From Erythroxylum novogranatense (Eukaryota; Streptophyta; Magnoliopsida; Malpighiales; Erythroxylaceae), in NCBI GenBank assembly GCA_029891385.1, contig CM057228.1, forward strand, positions 63,556,523-63,620,522: DNA of 64,000 nucleotides. Reading direction: 5' to 3'. Under the pieces are notes generated by a model. It saw only the letters and a list, made by a program, of their open reading frames with translations, was not told where the DNA came from and ran no database searches. Position numbers and translations under genes: made by a program. Positions 37,101 through 49,429 of the stretch are shown one piece after another. Positions within the stretch are counted from its first letter, which is position 1. Each line of letters begins with the position of its first letter.

Positions 37101-37892
37101 AATAGGATTTCAAACTACAAGAATTCTGGCTAGCGCTATCCATTAACTCATCAATTGCAGCTTAATACTTTCACTTGCCATGGGGCTCCCATAATCAGGT
37201 GTGCATTCACATAGGCAAATTATCTGAACCTTTACAACTTTTTCATCTACCATATTCATTGTCTTACATTTCAATCTTTTCATTATTCCATTATACCCAT
37301 GTACGTTCACACTCAAATCAATATCATAGATATATAATCATTCTTGATTTTTTACCACTAACATAATTTGACTCAAAGTCATACATCATTATTCATATCT
37401 CTCATCAAAGAAATCAAACCCAATTGTAACTTCTCAAGATCATAGGACATTTTATTTCCATCCACTTTGCTTATACACTTTCAATCTTATCATTTCGATC
37501 ATATCTCTATTTTCATTTTTTTTATCAATCCATAACTATAACTTTATTTCTATCTCACATTCAAGAATATATCCCATATAATTCCAATATTGTATTTCAT
37601 AATATACCCACCAATACCAGTACACTAAATATTCATATATCAGATCGAACCATACACTTTTTTTTTCGATTCCTCGATATCCACAATTTCCATTTATCAC
37701 ATTCTAACTCATTCTCATTTCTTCACTGTTTCTAACCGCTTAAACGACTGAGACATACTCATACATATGACTCATATACTAGAATGGGGATCAGTTGTCA
37801 CTGTCTGTCGTGACATGACTTAAATACATGTACTTGACACATTTTTCAGAATGCCCATGTAAGATTGTACTTCTGGGCTCTGATACCACAAA
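34184..37892 (-). other. Internal region of element B, non-coding (3.7 kb)
   Basis: The polypurine tract adjoins the LTR (minus strand AGGAGGGGAGAAT at about 34184-34196), with AATTTCGAGGACGAAATT just inside it (about 34203-34222). The PBS is at 37877-37888. Between them no gag or pol motif is readable in six frames. The sequence matches the truncated copy at 12957-16795. Best described as a large non-autonomous (LARD-like) element. Confidence 0.8.
37877..37888 (-). other. Primer-binding site of element B
   Basis: TGGTATCAGAGC on the minus strand, four bases from the 5' LTR. Confidence 0.85.
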
Positions 37893-40686
37893 TGTAGCAC
37901 CCCACTCCCGCTAGACCTGAACCCGATATCGATGGTGATATCCAAGCCCGTGACCATGAGGGTGGCGTCTTAAGCGATCAATTCAGTTTAAAACTCATTA
38001 TGACATTTTCTTTTGAAAACACTGAAAAGTGCGTAGAAATCAATAAACAATTTAGGCCCGCGATATTGAAACATTTTCAATCAAAACACTCTTTCAATAT
38101 TCAATTCACAAGCAATATTAATCAGTTGGGAGGCCTCTATAATAATAGTACAATTCTGCGGAAATACAAATTTACACATAAATCAGAAAGACTCAAATGC
38201 AGACATAAGACTGATCCCGACCTGAACTCTGACTTGCTTGCTGCAATCATACTCCCGTTTGTCTCACGGGGTACTCGCCAAATCCTAAAAATTAATTGCA
38301 ATGTTGGGTGAGTTTGCGAACTCAGTGAGAAACCATCATCGATGGTTCACTCAAATCATGCATTACGCAAATTGCGTACAACACGCACAGTAATATTTAA
38401 TTAACAGTATTATATAACAAATTTACAGTAGTCTATAACAGTTGGCAGTATCAAATAGCAATTTACAATAGTATATAACGATTTACTGATATCATATCAC
38501 AATTCTGATAAATCATGAAACAGTTTACAGTAGCATGTAACAATTTGCAATCTCTCATGTCATCACATAATTCAGTAAGTTTGCAATTCAATTAGTCAAG
38601 TGTATATAATGAATATGAGACTCTTTTCTAGTTATTCAGTGTTGTGCCCAAGTGCTCAGTCAGTATTCAGTGGGGGACGCGTCAGGGATTTCTCCCCTCG
38701 GGCTCGAGGCCCGATCAGTACAGTGTTCGAGCTCGAGGCTCTTTTCAGTGATAATAGCAACTTGGGTCACATATCCATTATCTGATCATGCATTTATGCA
38801 TGCAATGCCTTATTCGATAATTCGATGTATGGCTATAAAAGCCCAGTATTGTATTTCTCAGTGTCATGCAGTAGTCCAATCCAATACAATAGAAGCATAT
38901 CATTCGATCATGTATATTTCAGTAATCATGCAATTTCACATTTGGTAAGTAATTCACATTGAGCACTTAGACAGTCAAGAATTTGAGAAACCAACTAGGT
39001 TACTCACCTGTAACTTCCGAGCTACTACCTGGAAGTTCCAGCAATGTCCATGGAATGACGATCCAACGACGCCTCTATAACAGTAAAACACAGTCCCATT
39101 ACTATATGCTCAATTAAAACGATTTAGTAATGCATATGTCTCGGTGGAATTATGTACAATGCATGCTCATGATTTTCCCGGCGCTAAAACCCAATTTTGA
39201 ACTCTTATGTCCCATTCTAAGTCTTCGCTCAATTGATAGGCAATAATTGATCCAATCCAAAAATTCAGTTCAATTTTCTCAATTCATACTCCCTATAGCA
39301 ATTCCATAACCATTAGGTCAAAACCTCTATTGAAAACCCCAATTAAACTCCAATTGTGTCAATTCAATATTTAGATCACACTATGAACCATAATTGACCT
39401 TATTCTCTATGAATCAATACCATTTAAATTAAATTCTAACTCTCATAATTATCCTCAATTGTAGACCTCTTTCTCTAGTTCGTAATGAATCAAGAATCAC
39501 TTCAATCGAAGGTCTATACCATAAATTATACCCAATAAACAAAAATTAATCCAATCAGAAAATCCCTTTGCCGCGGCCAAGAAGCTCTAGCCGCGGCGTA
39601 AAATGGTTCACTCGCCACGGCGTGAAGACTGCTCACCGCAGCGAGCAATCCATTCTGGGCGCGCCGCGAGGAGAGGGAAGCGCGCCGCGGCGTCAAATAA
39701 ATTGACGCTCGTCGCGACATCTCGTTGCGCTCGTCGCGGCGAGGCCGCACCAGACGTCGCGACGTGCGGGGATTTCCCCTTCTTCTCTGATCGATTTCCG
39801 TCCATTTCTCTCTCTAAAACTGCCGTTAACACTCTCAACTACTCAACTCAACCATAATAAATGCCATAAATGCTCAAACAACCATTAATAACAACATTAA
39901 AGCCATTAAAACTTACCAATGAAGATCAATCCACAAATCTCTCAAAATCACCGTAACCTAAAATCCTTGAAATCAGCGATAACCCACTCTCAATCCTTCT
40001 CAACCTTCATCAATCACAATAAACTAGTTAGGCTAGCATAATGAGAAGAAAATCATAAAGAAAGATCAAAGAATCCTCACCGATGGGAGGAATCGAAGAT
40101 TGCTGTGGGAGGAGGAAGAGAAGAAGAAATGTTCAAGCCTTAGGGTAAATCCCCAAATTTCAAACCTAGCTATTTATAGGCATATGTCTCTAAATCAGTC
40201 CAAATTTTAGTCTCTAAATTTCAATGGCTCAACATTTTAATATCTTAACAGTATAACTCTAATATTTCCTTTGCAATTGGACAATTCTTTCAGTACTATA
40301 CAGTCAATCAGTCTGTCACTCCAAAATTTCTAGTCCGGGCATTTTCTCCCGAATTTCCCGAAACTTTCCTATGAGCCACTATCAATAGTCAATCACACTT
40401 AGACTATTCTAAATCAGTCATTCGAGTCCACTTACTCCTAATTTGACAATTAATCATAATTCAGTCAGTTCAGTCATTCTCCAGTTCACAATCCAATCAA
40501 TTATTACTCACAATTAAAATGCCGAAAAATCATGAATACATGTACCCATGAATAAGTACCCATGCAATAAACTTGTTCCTTTATAATTAGAGGCCAGTAA
40601 CATGCTCAATCAGTGAATGCAATGAAACCTATCAGTCTAACCCAATATTACCATATTACCCTTGCTAACAGTAACGGGATGTTACA
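37893..40686 (-). mobile_element. 5' LTR of element B (2794 bp)
   Basis: Ends GGGATGTTACA directly against A's gag codons. Differs from 31394-34183 by scattered substitutions and by a repeated class of CAG/CGA exchanges. Its GC-rich tract lies at 39566-39772 (CGCCGCGGCG-like units). The right flank AGTAG (40687-40691) has no partner at 12956, confirming that the other end was lost. Confidence 0.92.
39566..39772. repeat. GC-rich CGCGGCG tract in the B LTR
   Basis: GCCGCGGC, GTCGCGAC and CGCGCCGCG palindromes in AT-rich DNA, with the counterpart at 33058-33275 partly decayed to CACGGCG/GCAGCG. Open frames on both strands come from this composition. Confidence 0.75.
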
Positions 40687-41421
40687 AGTAGCATCCACCA
40701 ATTGCTGGTAGTCACAGAAATTGTGGATCAGGACTTTCTCCCAGATCCCCAAGTGAAGACCTCCTTCAAACTTACGGCACTTGTCTTCCTCTGTCACTAC
40801 AATGTTAGCTGCGTAACGAGAAAGCTGTGTGAACTTCAGCTCATATTCGCTCACACTCATGTCTCTCTGAGTGAGATTCAGAAATTCCCTGGCCTTATCT
40901 TGAACATAGACTCTGGAGAGATACTTCTTTCTGAACACTTCCCCAAAGTCTCTCCATGTCAGCACTGAAGGAACAATCTGACTGTGAGGCATTGATTCCC
41001 ACCAATGCAGTGTGTCACCCTGCAACAGACTGACTACATAATCTAGCTTTTCTTCATCTGCGCATCTCATCTGAACTAGGACCCTCTCGGTCCTCTTCAA
41101 CCAGGCTTCTGCCTCTTCTAGATTCGTCGTCCCACTGAAATCCACAGCCCTAAACTTCCGAAGCTTATCATACTGCCAACTCCTGTCTACTGGAGCTTGC
41201 ATCGGGACCTGAGACCTCTGACCCATGGCATACGTGAACGCCTGAGCAAAAACTTGAAAGAAACTCGGATCCAAGGGATTTTCCTGAGGTATAGGAGGAG
41301 GTAGAGGAGGCACTTCTTGTTGCAAGCTGGGTGCCTCAGAAATCGGAGTAGAATGTGTCCCAGCATCCTGTGAAACATGGGATTCATCCGTGCTCCCTTG
41401 ACGAGAATGAGATCGAGTCAT
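40687..41421 (-). pseudogene. Element A gag, 5' part
   Basis: ATG at 41421, about 245 codons, then interrupted by the end of element B. It would form the particle shell that packages element RNA. A Pro/Gln/Ser-rich N-terminus (residues 1-65) is followed by the Ty3-type retrotransposon gag domain (about 80-235), with the usual AEAWLKRTERV, LLQGDTLHWWE and RDFGEVFRKKYL-like blocks. Past residue 245 the frame runs into LTR sequence and is not gag. The zinc-knuckle half is at 12532-12956. No stop or frameshift is seen in this half. Confidence 0.9.
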
Positions 41422-41597
41422 AGCTTCCCGAGTTCTCTTTCAAGGTGGCATGTTCACTCCTTGAATATAAAACCATTGAAAACTTTAGTTCACGTGAGCC
41501 AAATTTGAAAATATGCAAAAACAGTTCAAATCATGTAAAACAATGCAAGTTATTCCTTGAAACCAATTCCATGCAGCCCTAGACCAAAACCTAGGCC
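41422..41597 (-). other. 5' untranslated leader of element A
   Basis: Short leader between PBS and gag ATG; no feature beyond AT-rich sequence. Confidence 0.7.
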
Positions 41598-41609
41598 GCT
41601 CTGATACCA
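41598..41609 (-). other. Primer-binding site of element A
   Basis: TGGTATCAGAGC on the minus strand, five bases from the 5' LTR. Confidence 0.88.
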
Positions 41610-41614
41610 CAACA

Positions 41615-43834
41615 TGTTGGACCTCGCTGCCGGAGCCCAACATCGGACATGAGAGCGTGGTGCTGTATGCGTGGGATGAAACATAATAATTAAGCGATTA
41701 AGGAAAAGACCATCGGAAGCTCAATGAACACACCTTGAACAAACTCAAAACTTGCTTTCATGATTAAAATGACATATCCATAATCATTAATATCCAAAAG
41801 ATTAGTTTTACAAAGCTTTACTAACATTTCAAATCAAATTACAATCTTTGAGTTCAAGTGCCAAAATACAAAAATACACTTGAACCAATAAAACTTTAAA
41901 TGTAACTAAAGTCTTGACTTCCAAAAATACATCATAACAAAAAGAAAACGGAGTGTTGCCATAACTCGTGACTCACTCGGTCTCTTGCTCGTCACCTGAA
42001 TGGGGGAGATTAGAGGGGGTGAGCTATAAAGCTCGTGGGAACATATTCATAATATAGAAATAAGAAAAAGTAATCAAAATAACTCATTGTCGTGGTACTT
42101 GTTGAAATCATAGCAATTGATCATGCTTATATCATTATCTTGAAAAGATTGAATCTTGAACAATTCATGATACATGAAACATAACAACCGATCATAAAAC
42201 ACATAACATAACATAACATGATGGTTTGGGTTAGTCCCTAGTTCATGACGTACTACACACTCCCATCGAAACGGTTATGTGTAGACGTAGTTTCGTGAGG
42301 GAATCCTTGTGAGAAACCTTGTGCCACTTGCGGGCAGGAGGGAGAAGCCTTTTCATGAGTCAATGTGTACTTGACTGTTCGTGAGGGACATACCGCAAAC
42401 CCACATAACATGCATGATTCAAAGCCTTGTAACCGTGATTGCCAAACTGGCACTTGCTTGTAAAATTGCTTCTCATATATTTCATAAAACATGAATTCAT
42501 GTGCATGTATTCGTGAAAGGAGAAAAACCCCTTTTGAAAACCTTCTTAATAACCATGAATGCAAATCATATAGTGAAATATAATCATTCATAATAGCATG
42601 TAATGCAATCATTGATGATGCAATTTAAAGCATTGAATCTTTCTTGATTTAAACAAAACAATGAGTACTTATTTACTCTATTATAAAAATGAACCCACCT
42701 GAATTCCTTGCTTGTTCTTTCCTAGGAATGAGTTTCCTCTTAAACCTCTTGCTCCTCTTGCCTCACTTGATTTCCTAACATAAGAACCAAAATCCCATTC
42801 AATAACTCATGCTGAAACAATATTTCCATTCTTAACTTCCATCCAAAATTTCATATCCTTAAAGACGGATTCAGAACTTCTTTTCTTCACAAAACTTATA
42901 GCGCAATGTCTCTAGTTTACAACGCCTCAAAAATCATCTCAATTAGACCTCTATAACAAAAGATATGCTCAAAACACTAAAATACATCTTTGCTGAAAAA
43001 CTGGGCGCTCGCCGCGACGAAGGCTCGCTCGTCGCGACGTGCGGCCCGCTCCTCGTCGCGATGTCCCAGCTCGCCGCGACGTCCGACCTGCTGCTCATCG
43101 TGACGTGTATAAATTTCTCACGTCGCGACGTGCATACCTTCCTCGCACGCTGCGGCGTGTTCTTGAGCACGTCGCGACGTGCGGGTCTGGAAACACTCCC
43201 AAAACCCATTTTTCTTACATTTTCTCACTTCAATCCCTCTCTTTTGCACAACCAACACATGTAAACCTTGATTCATGCCTTATTCTTCAGTTCTAAACTC
43301 ATTCTAACACAAAATCATTAACAAACACAACAACCCAAAGATTCCACCCATTTTTCTGAAAAACCCTAAACTTTCGATTCTAGCTCATGCAACTCTAATC
43401 TTGAGGTTTAATCCACTCAAACAAGATGGAAAGAGCTTAACTTACCCGATGAATGCTTCAAAACGTTCGAAAATCGTCAAACCTAGCTTCCTCTTTTTCT
43501 TCTTCTTCTCCCTCTCTTCCACGATGCTCTCTTCTCTTCTTCTTATTTTCCTTTCTTTTTCTTAACTCCTTAAGCCTACAAGATTGAGCAAGGAATAAAA
43601 TGCCCCTTTATGCAAACCTTAAACCTCTTACCCTTAAGTGATCTTCCATGTTTTCCCTCATACATTTTACCCTTATACACTTTTATTCTTCCATTACCAC
43701 TTATTCCACACTAATCTCAATTTAATCTTAATTTCCACTAACACTTCCACTAAAAATCAAACAATGAAATAATTAATACTATCAACTTGGTTCATACTTA
43801 ACAACATTAAGAAAAACAAATTTGGGGCCCAACA
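41615..43834 (-). mobile_element. 5' LTR of element A (2220 bp)
   Basis: Partner of 6888-9095, with a few differences per hundred bases in places and an extra piece near 43305-43325. It keeps the two-tier hairpin (42253-42284, one inner mismatch) and the GC tract (43003-43188). Followed by the duplication TTAAT. Confidence 0.93.
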
Positions 43835-43839
43835 TTAAT

Positions 43840-44509
43840 CTAGATAATTTATGTCGACCTATCTTTAGGTTTATAATTAATTCCTTTTAATTATAGTAGA
43901 TCTATTCATACAAAGGATTTTTTAGTCTCAAATATATGAAATCAAATCATGCACTAATATTCGGATATATTAGAACAAGCATAAAACATATAATTGAATC
44001 ACAATAGATCAATAAAATGATTGTATGCATTAAAAGACTAAGACATATTGTATCACAAACTATGGTTCATCACACTTGGATACTAAAAAGTGTTTAGTAA
44101 CTCATAATAGAAAATGAAATCAAATATAAACATACAAAAAAACTAATATGAAACAAAGACTTTATAATTCTAAATCTCCTTTTTCTATTATATTGGATCT
44201 TCTTGCAGGTTTGGATTAGATGTAGCCTTCTATCGGATCTCCTTTGATGTTAAATTTGTATTTTCCTTGTCTTTGGATCAAAATCGTCAACTCTTTGAGC
44301 TTTTTATGTCTGGAATTTTGTTGTAAAGTTGGCTCTCCTTTATTTGCCTCTGTTCACGTCCTTTTAAAGTGAAAACTAGGGTCTGGGACATACAGGATCA
44401 CTTAATCGACCACGTAGGTGCCCGTGTAGCTCCAAAAATTCCTAAAATCATGACTTCACATGTTCATAAAGACTTACACGACCATATATATGGTCGTGTA
44501 TGTCCAATA
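43840..44509. other. Unassigned AT-rich flank right of element A
   Basis: Continuation of 6809-6887 before A inserted. No protein motif. It ends with a perfect 26-bp palindrome at 44475-44500 (TACACGACCATAT and its complement). The last five bases, CAATA, duplicate at 54246-54250. Probably part of an older repeat. Confidence 0.5.
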
Positions 44510-46328
44510 TGTAGGAAAATCCCGGGAGAAACATCACATGTTCCAGCAGCGAAAACAAAAATTTTTTATTCCCGGGACCTTCCCGAAACCCAGGATCCTG
44601 GTGTCGGTATGAAAACCTCAAACCTGAATAGCCAATAGAGACTATCTCTAAAGGTATCCACGCAGAGATCAAAAAACCTAACGAGTCAAACCCTTTGACC
44701 GGGAATAGTTAAACGAGAATAAGAGCTGCTAGACCCTACCTCTGTCACGGAGAGCTTGAGAAAGCGTTGGAACCTTGTGCTTGGAGAGGAGAAGAAATCG
44801 ATGATGGCTTGATGAAGAAGAAGAAAATGAAACTTTCTTTTCAAAGCTTAACACTTAAGCTTCCTTTTCTCTTCCTTTCATAAAACCTCGACCATCCTCT
44901 TCCATAAGCCTTCTTATGTTGATTTTAACACTTAAAATCAATCCATAAGCTTAGGACAAATGGAGGCTTTATATCCATTAGTTTATTTAATGAATAAAGT
45001 AATAAACTTTGATTTTCAAAGTTTTATCCTTTCCTTTCCTCATTCCAACGTCCATGTACATATATATATATAATAATTAATTAATTAATTACTTAATTAA
45101 TTAATTAGAATATATTGCTAAGGTCTAGTCCAGCTGAATTGGTCCTACCGGCCTCTAAGACCCCGATCTTTGAAAGCGACTCTAAACCTTTCTTAGCAAT
45201 ATTGATGTCGCGATCTCATCGGGACATATCTCGATCTCATTGGGATCCATTTAATCCTAATGCTCTCCATAATTGGAACTCTGTCCAATACTATTTTCTG
45301 ATTCTCTCGAGTCACTCTTATCGTGTGACCCTTTAGGTTTCGGTTATGTTGGCCACTTAGATTAACAATTAATCTGAGCAAGTCATGGCGGTATCTAGCA
45401 ACACATCATGACCCCAATTGACCGGAAAGTAATCGGTTTGATGAATTCATCACGAACCGGATCACGAACCCTTCCATGAACAATTCTTGTGCAATTCGTC
45501 CTTTCATCATCCTATACCCCACATGGTTATGAGTATGGCTAATATGTCAACTCTTACTAGACTAAGTCTAGCCCAAGTGAAATCGGTTCTGTCGAGGACT
45601 CATTACTTTATATGTCCATGAAGACACTCTTCATGACATAGTCATGCTCTGGCGGAGACTTAAAGTAATGATCTGACAAGAGGCAGGTATCTCTTACATT
45701 CTCACGAAGTGATGAATCCTTTATTGGCTACTCAATTACCTTGAATACCTCAAGCGTACCCAAGCACCACCCTATGAGTAACCTCTGGAAGGCCACAAGG
45801 AATGGAGTCAAAATGCGGGATCAATATCAAGATATCCTTGAGTACCTCAAGTCTAAGGATACTTGCACCATTGCTATGATGAGATTATCAGCGACATTAA
45901 ATCCATGTGATGATCTCATGGCGAGTCATCAATGAACTTGCTACCACTAGTAAGCATCCATATGTCAACTCTAAATATCTCATATTTACGGTTTCGAGAT
46001 CCTTTGCTTGATCCAATCAAGGAGTATGACATATGTTAATGCATGGGATTAATGATGTCCGGTCTCATTAATCCTATGACTAGGAGAATTTAGATCTTGA
46101 CATAATTGCACATGATAGGAATCTCGGGATTATGATCACATCATAATTTCCTTCATGCTATGTCATATATCATGGACTTCATTAATTTGATTAAAGATCA
46201 ATATCAATTCATAACAAAATGAATATCAAATAAATGAAACATGCCTTTCTTTATTTATTCATAAAGTCTGTACATGACTATGAATAAAAAGCGCTAAAGG
46301 GGATTGCCTTTAGGGCACTACTCTAACA
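44510..46328 (-). mobile_element. 3' LTR of the copia element (1819 bp)
   Basis: Contains an ATTA/TTAA tandem tract at 45056-45107 that is nearly self-complementary. Compared with the other LTR it has many small gaps, a large share at CAG or CTG sites (for example 45660-45720 against 53580-53640). Confidence 0.93.
45056..45107. repeat. (TA)n and (ATTA)n tract
   Basis: TA run followed by AATT repeats around a central ACT. The duplicate copy is in the other LTR at 52965-53015. Confidence 0.9.
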
Positions 46329-46343
46329 AATCTCCCACTTGAC
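46329..46343 (-). other. Polypurine tract of the copia element
   Basis: Minus strand AAGTGGGAGATT directly against the 3' LTR. Confidence 0.8.
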
Positions 46344-46369
46344 CTAAAGCCAATCGCCTTGGTATCTAA

Positions 46370-47870
46370 TACCATAAGCGAGTACATGAGAATCAAATTC
46401 TTCTGTGACAATGGCTTCGTCAACGGATCAGCAATGTTCTGCTCTGTGGGAATCCTCTCGATCGCGATATCACCTCTAGCAATGATCTTTCGAATCAGAT
46501 GATATCTGCGGAGTACGTGTTTAGATCGTTGGTGAGACCTCGGTTCTTTTGCCTGAGCAATAGCCCCATTGTTGTCACAATACAATTGTATGGGTCCATC
46601 ACGACTAGGAACCACACCAAGTTCGAAATGAACTTCTTGATCCAACGACTTCCTTTGCGCCTCGATGCGAGAATGTACTCTGCCTCGATCGTCGAATCGT
46701 GATCGTCTCTTGTTTGGAACTCTTCCAATGACCGCTCCGCCGTTTAGCGTGAAAACATAACTTTGTTGGGATCTGAGTCATCCTTGTCGGATTAATCGCA
46801 TCCGTATGCTCGCTCACTGAGATTTCCATCTCCATATATCAAGAAAACATCCTTAGTCCTTGAAGTACTTGAGGATATTCTTGACACCACCCGATGACCC
46901 TCACGGGATCCGATTGGTATCGCTCGTAACACTTAGAGCATACGATACATCGGGCCTCGTACATAACATAGCATACATGATCGATCCTCTGCGGATGCAT
47001 ACGGGATCGATCCATGCGCATCCTCTCATCTTGTGTCTTAGGACACATAGATTTCGAGAGTGTTATCCCATGAGTGATGGGAAGAAACCCTCTCTTGGAT
47101 TGCTCCATGCTAAACCTCTTTAGCATCTTGTCTATGTCGATGATTGTGAAAGACCAAGCAACCTCTTTGATCTATCTCTATAGATCTTTATCCCGAGGAT
47201 ATAAGTTGCTTCACCTGGTCTTTCATCGCAAATTGCTTGGACAACCAAATTTTAGCGATTGCATCAATGAGACATCATTTCCTAGTAATAATATGTCATC
47301 CACATATAGCACAAGGAAAGCGATTGCATTCCATTAACCTTTTGTACACACAATACTCATCCGGATTTTGAGAAAACCAAACTCTTTGATTGACTCATCA
47401 AGCGGATGTTCCAACTCTGGATGCTTGCTTCAATCCATAGATGGATTTACGAAGCTTGCATACCTTTTCGCCATCCTTTGGAAGTGAAGCCCTCTGGTTG
47501 TGTCATGTACACATCCTCGGCGATTTCCGTTAAGGAAAGCGTCTTCACATCCATTGCCATATCTCATAATCATAATGGCGGCAATGGCTAGGAGTATCCG
47601 AATGGATTTAAGCATTGCTACTGGGTGAAGGTCCGTCATAGTCAACTCCTTGTCTTTGGCGAAATCCTTTGGCCACAAGCCTTGCTTTGTAGGTAATCAC
47701 ATTACCATCCATGTCGGTTTTCTTCTTGAAAACCCATTTGCACCCTATAGGTTTTATCCTTGGTGCATCAACCAAAGTCCATACTTGGTTTATGTACATG
47801 GAATCCATTTAAACTTTCATGGCACAAGCCATTTTTCGACTCGAACTTTTGTAACCTCTTCATAGGTAGC
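46370..47870 (-). pseudogene. Copia reverse transcriptase and RNase H (frameshifted)
   Basis: Enzymes that copy element RNA into DNA. RT begins with a readable block (QVWTLVDAPRIKPIGCKWVF, 47608-47808) and keeps the YVDD active site (codons at 47295-47306, another frame). RNase H is readable at 46370-46645, with LYCDNNGAIAQAKEPRSHQR and DPLTKPL. The pieces lie in different frames. At 46656-46666 the family pattern would require CTG where the sequence has CG, giving local frameshifts. Not functional as written. The lineage within Ty1/copia is not assigned. Confidence 0.85.
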
Positions 47871-48905
47871 AGACTCATCATTTTCTATGAGCAATACGTC
47901 ATTACATTCACTTACGAGAAATTCGTATCTCTCGGGAACAGGTCGCATCCTACTTGACCTCGAACCGTGTGCAATGAGAAGGTTGAAGCTATTACTTCAT
48001 CCGAATGAGTGGCGGTCTCGAGTTGAGCGATTGATCGTGCTTGTTTGAGCATCTTGAACTTCTTCAAGTTCGACTTTGCTCCTTGTCTTCTTGCGGAAGA
48101 AACTCTTTCTCTAAAAGACAGCATGCTTGAAACAAACACCTTTTGTTCCTCGTGAGGTAGAATTGATATCCCATGGTCTCTTTAGGATATCCTACAAACA
48201 AACACTTGTCGGACTTTGCTTCAAGCTTATCTCGATGAATCCGCTTCACGAAGGAGGACAACCCCATACTTTCAAATGAGAAAGATAAGGTTTTACGTTA
48301 GTCCACATCTCATATGGAGTAACATCAAGCTGTCTTAGAGGAACTCTGTTTAGCAAGTAAGCAATTGTCTCTAGCGCATACCCCAAAACGATTTTGGTAA
48401 CTGCGAAACCCATCATTGATCGTACCATGTCCAACAAGGTTCGATTTCTCCTTTCACCACACCGTTGTCTTTGTGGGGTGTAAGGAGGAGTCCATCGAGA
48501 TAATATCCCATTATCTACGAGATAATCTGGCTGTTGGTCTAAGTATTCTCCACCACGATCGGATCGTAATGCCTTGATACTTTTACCAAGCTGGTTTTCT
48601 ACTTCATTTCGAATTGTTTGAACCTTTCAAGCGCTTGATTTGTATCTCATCGATACAAGTACCCATATCGTGAATAATCATCGATAAAGGTAATGAAGTA
48701 ACGACAACCACTTCTGGCATGGATGGACATCGGACCGCATACATCTGAATGTATTAGGTCTAATACTCCAATCGCTCGTTCACCCTTTCCCTTGAAGGGT
48801 AACTTAGTCATCTTGCCTAATAAACAAGATTCGCATGTGTCATATGATTCATAATCAAATGACCCTAAACTGCCACTCTTGTGGAGCTTAGCTATCGTGT
48901 CTCAT
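47871..48905 (-). pseudogene. Copia integrase (frameshifted)
   Basis: Integrase joins element DNA to the chromosome. Motifs around the three catalytic acids are readable on the minus strand: TFIDDYSRYG (about 48665-48697), RSDRGGEY (about 48540-48576) and ERRNRTLLDMVRSMM (about 48410-48455). These are followed by VTPYEMWTNVKPYLSHLKVWG (48246-48330). The zinc-binding part upstream is recognisable but shifted. Frames change several times. Confidence 0.85.
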
Positions 48906-49345
48906 TTATATGGCCGTTCGACAATGCCATAAGTAAGTTGACTTTAGATTATCTCTTTTATGCCGTTTGGTGTCATTGACATTTAAAATTGGATTAGACA
49001 TATCTAATATGTAAATACCATTGCACAATGTACCAGTTCCATAAAGCATTCCATTAGAATTGATAGAACAACCATTGCTATTAAAATTCATATGGAATCC
49101 AGCTCTATTTAGACAAGAAATGCAGAATATATTCTTTGTCAAAACGGGTACAAAATAACAATCATCCAATTCCAGTACAAGCCCAGTAGGGAGAGACAAA
49201 ACATAGGTTCCTACGGCTAATGCAGCAACTCTTGCTCCATTTCCAACACGTAGGTCTACTTCTCCCTTCATGAGTTGCCTACTGTCCTGAAGGCCCTGCA
49301 TATCATTGCATATGTGTGAGCCACAACGGTATCAAATACCGGATG
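48906..49345 (-). pseudogene. Copia protease and GAG-pre-integrase segment
   Basis: Readable GEVDLRVGNGARVAALAVGTYVLSL block and the YLWHCR start of the GAG-pre-integrase zinc region. The protease site should read DTGCGSHIC, but one G is missing at about 49328, so the active-site triad lies across a frameshift. Confidence 0.8.
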
Positions 49346-49429
49346 TTGTGATCGATGCGATGATTAACTTCAATGACATACAAACACTGAAGTAGTCGAG
49401 GCATCGATGCCTTCTTACGCTTTAGCGAC

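Larger units (their letters stand above)
6888..43834 (-). mobile_element. Element A: Ty3/gypsy retrotransposon, split by nested insertions
   Basis: LTRs at 6888-9095 and 41615-43834 are about 2.2 kb, near identical by eye, and start TGTTGG / end CCAACA. They are flanked by the perfect 5-bp duplication TTAAT (6883-6887 and 43835-43839). The PBS is at 41598-41609 and the polypurine tract at 9096-9109. The 5' half of gag is at 40687-41421; the 3' half of gag and all of pol are at 9108-12956. The gap, 12957-40686, is later insertions. The gene order, integrase after RNase H and a chromodomain-like tail, suggest a chromovirus, possibly the Tekay (Del) clade; that name is inference from motif memory. 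Confidence 0.93.
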
